The translations under genes and the position numbers were made by a program. This document shows positions 12,001 through 18,000 of a DNA stretch of 64,000 nucleotides, in pieces (the stretch's first letter is position 1; each line of letters starts with the position of its first letter). The notes under the pieces were generated by a model. The model saw nothing but the letters and a program-made list of their open reading frames with translations, ran no database searches and had not been told where the DNA came from. The stretch comes from Nocardia fusca NBRC 14340 (GTDB taxonomy: Bacteria > Actinomycetota > Actinomycetes > Mycobacteriales > Mycobacteriaceae), in NCBI RefSeq assembly GCF_001618425.1, contig NZ_BDCU01000018.1, positions 558,001-622,000 on the forward strand, in the 5' to 3' direction.

Positions 12001-15000
12001 AGTTGGACCGGCGGGGTCCCCCGTCCCGGCTCCCACCCCAGCATGGCCACCGTGCGCTGGATGTTCTCACGCCCGTACCGCGTGTTCAGTGCCTGTTCCG
12101 CTGCCTTGTCACCTGCTCGGGCGCGGGACAGTGTCGAATCGTCGCCGGCGGTCCGCCCGAGCGCGGCCGGGTCGACCGGTGCCGCCCTACCACTGGCACC
12201 GTCCGCGGTGACCACCGCGCGGGGATCCGAATCCACACCGTCCGCTGTGGTCTCACCGGCGGCCCGGTCCCACTTCGACCACTGGGTTCCATCGACCTGC
12301 AGCATCCCCGCCCGGATTCCCACCGCGACCATGGCGGCGGGTATGTAGGTCCCGAGAACGCGGCCGATTTCACGGAGGTGCGTGTGCACCTCTGCCGTCT
12401 CCAGCGACAGGATCGCGGCGATGGCCGCGGGTGTGCAGCCTTTCGCGGTGAGTGCCAGCACTGCGGTCTCGCGCTCGGACAACTGGGCTGTCGCAGGGTT
12501 TTCCGGCATCGGAAACGCGGCGGGATCGAGTTCCCCGCGGCGAGTCGCTTCGGCGACAGCGGCGGCCCGGTTGGCCACGCCGAGTTTCCGCGCTGTCCGC
12601 CTGTCGATCGCCGCCACTGTCCGCCGCGGCATACTCGAGCGCTCGGCGATCGCCGCACGGGACAAACCCTGAGCCGTGGAATCGAGGACCGCGAGTTCGG
12701 TGGCGGTCAGTGGTGCGCCGATTCCGGGGACGCCGTGGTCGGTGGCGATCGAGCGGGCCAGGCGACGTAGTCCACCGGCGGCGAGGGCAGCGACGGTCGC
12801 GGCGGTCCAGTGCTGGTCGCCGGGAGTGCGAGCGTTGTGCACGTAGGCGGTTTGCGCCTCGCTGAGTCCCTGCCGGAGCCGGAGTGTGAGTGCCGTTGCC
12901 TGGCTCGGATACAGGCCGTCGACGAACCGCCCGAAAAGCTCCACCGGGGCCGCGGCGAGCGCCGCGACCACAGGATCGGCGTCGGTGACGCCTTCGAGCT
13001 TCTTGTAGGCGGATACAACGCCCCGCTGCAACGCCCGCAGATCCCGTGCGGTATTCGGATCCATCTTCGGCGGCGCGGCCGAATCGGGAGACGCCGCGAC
13101 GGTACCCACCGGCACCGGGATATTCTCGGCTCCACCGGGCACCGGGTTGTCGGCGGCAGCTGCAGACCCCACGACACCGGGCGCGGCCGAATCGACCGGC
13201 GTCGAACGGGCGGATGCGCTGATCCCGGTCGGGTCGCTGGTTTCGGCAGGGGCGCGGGTGGCAGCAGCTTCTGCGACAGGTGCCGGCGCCGGCTCCGGCA
13301 CGTCTGCGGTCGGCTCGCCGGTTTCCTCGGCTGCGTTCGCGCGATATCCGGCGTGGACCGCTCGGATGAGCTGTTCCAGCGCGTCGAGCTGTTCACCGGT
13401 CAGCTGTTGCTGGGGCGGAGCCTGGAGCGCGCTCGCCGCGAGTCGGCGTCCGGCCGCGTCGAACTGTCCGAGCCCGTCGAGCAACGCGTTATCGGTCTTC
13501 TCCCGCAACCAGTCCTGGAGGCTCTGCTCGGGCGGAACCGACCAGCCGTCCTGTATCGCGGCCCGGAACCCGGCGAAGGTCAGAGCGTGCGCCAGTTGCC
13601 GCATCACCCCCGACGGGGCGGTGGTCGAGTCCAACCCGAGCGTGGTGATGGCGTGGTCGAGGGTCTCGGACCAGTGGTTGTCGACCAGCGATCTGGCGGC
13701 TGCCTGGTCACCGCGCCGTGCCGCCGATAGTTCGGCGGGGTACTCGGCGGACTCGTGAACTGATCGCTGTGGACCCGTCACAGGCGGCGTGGTCGAATCC
13801 TCGGCGACCCTGTCCTCGGTAGTCGTATCCACGGCAGCAGGCGTATCCGCGGCGGCGGTTGTACCCGTCGGAGTGGACGTGTCCGTGGGAGCAGCCGTAC
13901 CCGTGGCGGTCGTCGTGTCCGTTGGTCCGGTTGTCTCCGTGGAGGTTCCGGGGACGGTGACCGGTGGGGTTTGCACGAGCGGGACGGCGTTTTGCGGCGC
14001 GACCGTGTTCGTCGCGCCCGGTGTGGACGCAGGCGTGACGCTCGGGTCGGTGGGGGGTGTGCCGACCGCCTCTCCGGTGGCCGGTTGGTTGCCGGTGGTG
14101 GGGGCCGGTGGGGGCTGCGCGGTTTGGGCAGTTGCGGGGGACACCGGGCCGAAGGTGTCGGTGGTGGCCGGTGGCGCGTTGGGCAGGTGCGCGGTCGCGG
14201 GGTCGTGGGTGTCGGCCGTGCGGACACCGACGGGTTGCAATTTCTCGGCCAGTGCCCGGATATCGGCGTTGGCCGCCGCCAGATGGCGTTCGGTGACCTC
14301 GACCTTGTTCAGGGTCTGCGCGAGTTTCTCCTGTGTCTCCCGGCTGGGCGCGGTCGCGTGCTCGGCCAGGGCGGCACGATGCTCGGCCAGCGCATCCTGA
14401 TGCTGGGCGTACCGGATGATCGAGATCTGCGCCTCGGGCGCATCGGCGTAGAGTGCGTCATCGACAGCGGTGAAATACTGCGCGCTTCCATTCCCGCCAC
14501 TACGCGCAGTACGGTTCTCGACCTGGATATCCACCGCCCGCGACTCCGCCGAACGCCCCGAGATCAACACGTGCAGACCTCCGTCGGCGTTTACATCCGC
14601 AGCCACCGGGATATCCACCCCCCGGCCCCCCTGCCGGTTGATCACCAGTACCTTGCCCCGCTGACCGGCCTCCTCGAAGATCTGCTGCAACTTCGCTTCG
14701 GCGTCCACCCCGTGACGCAGAAAGAATTTCGCGTCGACCGCGATGTGCTCCACCCCCGCCTCGTCCAGTAACGCCGACAGCCGGGCCACCTCACTGTTCC
14801 GGTTACAGACCGCCAACTGCGGAATACCCGAAGGTTGCCGCTCGGCGATACTGGACGCCATCGCCGACAATTTCGCATCCTGGTGGCTGATCACGCCTTC
14901 TCGACCGACAGCGACATAATCATCGGCGATCTTCAACTGCAATTCCTTGAACCGCGGAATATCGACTACCTGCGCACCGTATTTACTCGACAACTCGCCC

Positions 15001-18000
15001 GCGACAGTGTCGGCCGTACCGGAGAAGCCGAACATCTCATCACTCTTGTCCGCCGAGAACATCTCCCCCGCGGTGATCGAGGCCGAACTGGCCGGATCGT
15101 CGCGGATCTGGATACCGTGCTTGGCCTCCACCGCCTGTGCCAGCCCACCGTTCCAACGGCTCTCGGTGGAGGTCTCGGCATCGAACATCACCTTGTGCGA
15201 CGTCTGATCGATGATATAGATCTTGTGCGAATCCGGATTCACGATCCGCACACCGTCCGCACCGACCACATGCTCCGGCCCCAGCTCCGGATGGTGCCAC
15301 ACGACGTAATGATCGTTCTCGACATACTCGAACTCCGCCGCCGCGGCCATTGTCAACCGATTCGTTTCCTCGTCGGTGAGGGGCCGGCCGAGTATCTCCT
15401 CGATCTTCGCCTGGCCGGCGTCGCTCAACTCGGTGCCACCACCGACCCTGCCCGGCTCACGCCCGAAATCGAACTCGGTCAACAACCCCGCTTTCCGGGC
15501 ATCGGTGAGAAAAGCATGCGCATCCGCCACCGCCGCCTCCACCTCTACCGCGGCCGGGTTTCCCGAACCTTCCGACAACACGAACGTCGTATCGGCGAAC
15601 ACCAACGCCTCATCGATCTCATCGATTCCGTTCCGGCGCGCCGGGGCCACATTCCCTCGAAGCTCACCGAACCCCGCATCGTTCATCGTCCCGATATAAA
15701 TCGTCGGCCGGCCCTCCACCGGATCGCGATACGGGGAATCGGGATTCATCCGCACGATATCGAACCCGTACTCACCCAAAATAGCGTTGTACTCCGCGAA
15801 CGCCTCATTGGCCAGCACATCCCGGGTCGTGATCACCTTCACCGGGCCCCCCTGAGCCGACTTCAACGCCGCCGCCGCCAGGAACACCAAAGTCTTGCCC
15901 TCCCCCGCCTGCATATTCCCCACGCCGCCGTCCCGGGCGACCAACACCGCCATCACCTGGGTCCACCGCAACACCCGATGCTTCGGGTCACCCCGACGGA
16001 TGATCTCCACCATCGCCGCCGCCGACTCGTGCCCATCCCTGCTCTGCCGGATCATCCAGTCGAAACCCTCCGGCGACACCAAACTCCAATCCGTCGCCGC
16101 ATGCCGGGCAAGAACCTCGTGCGCCTCCCGCAAGTACTTCGCCGCGAGATCGGCCCCCATCGAGCCCTCCTCGGCCGCCGGCCCGTCCTGCCCCTCACCA
16201 GACCACGAATCCCGGTCTCCCGTCCCCACACCGGGATCATCGACGGACTCGGCGTCCAACCTCGCGGAACCACCGTCTTCGGCGGCCCGTGCGGACTCCT
16301 CGGCAGATACAGACGATTTCGCCGGCGTCTCCCCGGACGGCTTCACCGCGGCATCTCCCGCGATATCGCCTCCCTGCGGTTCCGGTTTCACCACCGGCGG
16401 TTTGAACGCCGCGCCGGACGCATCGGCCGAAACCGCTCTATCCGGATATCCCAGCGGTTTACCGACCGCATCCGCCCTGTTCACCGGCGGCTTCGTCTCC
16501 CCGGATGCCTTGGCCGGCGTTGCTTCGGGAGTGGAGCGCACGGACGCCGGTGAATCGGTCCCACCGGGCGCCTTCACCGCCCCCGCGGCAGGCTCCCTGG
16601 CCACCACACCGTCCACCCCGGGCTGCCGCGGCGTTGCCGTAGCCTCCGGCGACTCCGCAGACCTACCGGCAGCGACAACCGCTTCGTCCCCGGCGGCGGC
16701 AGGACGCACGGAACCGGCCTCGGGTTTCCCTGCGGTGACCGGATTCTCCGGCGAGCCCGCAGACCTACCGGCCACGACCCCCGCGTCGTCCCCGCCCGCC
16801 GATACAGGCCGGCCGCCAGCCTCGGGCTGCAGCGACCCAGCGCGAACATCACGCCCACCCGAGGTGTTCACCTCAGCGGCCACCACACCGGTCGGCTTCT
16901 CCGGCTTCGCGACCGATCCCTCGGCGATATCACCACGCCCACCGGGCAACACCGCCGGCTCGCCCGGTGCGACCGCCGACAACTCGCCGACCGATTCCTC
17001 CCGGGCCAGCCGCTGCAGCAGACGAGCATGCAGTTCTCCCGCCGGCTGCGCGACCGGACCCCCGCCGCTGTCGACGCGAGCAGGCTCGGGATCCGCACCC
17101 GGACGTACCGACTGTCCCGGTTCGATTCCCGCGCCCGCGTCACGGCCCTCGGCCGCCGGGGAGGAGCCCGCACGCGGCGCCAGCGAATCCACCTTCACCG
17201 GACTCACGTTCTCCGGCAGCGAGATACCACCCGGCCGCCAATCCACCGAATTGACCTGCCGGACATCGGTATCGACATCCCGCAACAACCCCGACAACAA
17301 CTCGTTGAGCTTCTGCCGATGAGACTTGGGCACCGCGTCCGGATCCACGCCCCGCAACGGACCATGCGCGACCAGCGCCTCCGACAGCGGCCGACCGGCA
17401 TCACCCACCCCGGAGTCGGCGTCCGAACCCCGCGACACCCCAGCGATTTCCGGCGCGTCCGCACCCGACACAACAGGCGGTGCCGCCGCCCGCATACTCG
17501 CCAGACTGTGACCCGCCGCCCCCAGAAACCCTCCCGCCACCGCGGGCACCAAAGACTCCGTAAAGGCCTCCAGCGTGAATTTCTCCCCCGACATCTTCAC
17601 CGCCACCCCTGTACCCACGATGCCACCCACCAACCCACCCGCACCACCGGTCAACAGCGCCCCACCCAGCTGGATGCCCACCCGCTTCCCCATCGTGTCG
17701 GCAAGGTCGGCACGCGCAAGAGTCGCCGGAACCACCCACCGATCCCCCACCCACTTACCCGCCACCACACCCGCGGCGCCACCGAAACCACCGGCAACCG
17801 CCGCGACCTTCACATCCTTCCAAGCCACCTCCCCCCGCTGCTCATACCCGACCTGCTTGAGCTGCACAGCCAGATTGATCCCGCCACCCTGCGCAGCACC
17901 GAAACCCGCCGCCTTCACCGACAGCGCCAAAACCCCCCGCTCCGCGGCCGCCCGCGCACTCATCCCCGCGAAATACTCCAACAACTTCCGCGAAGCGATC

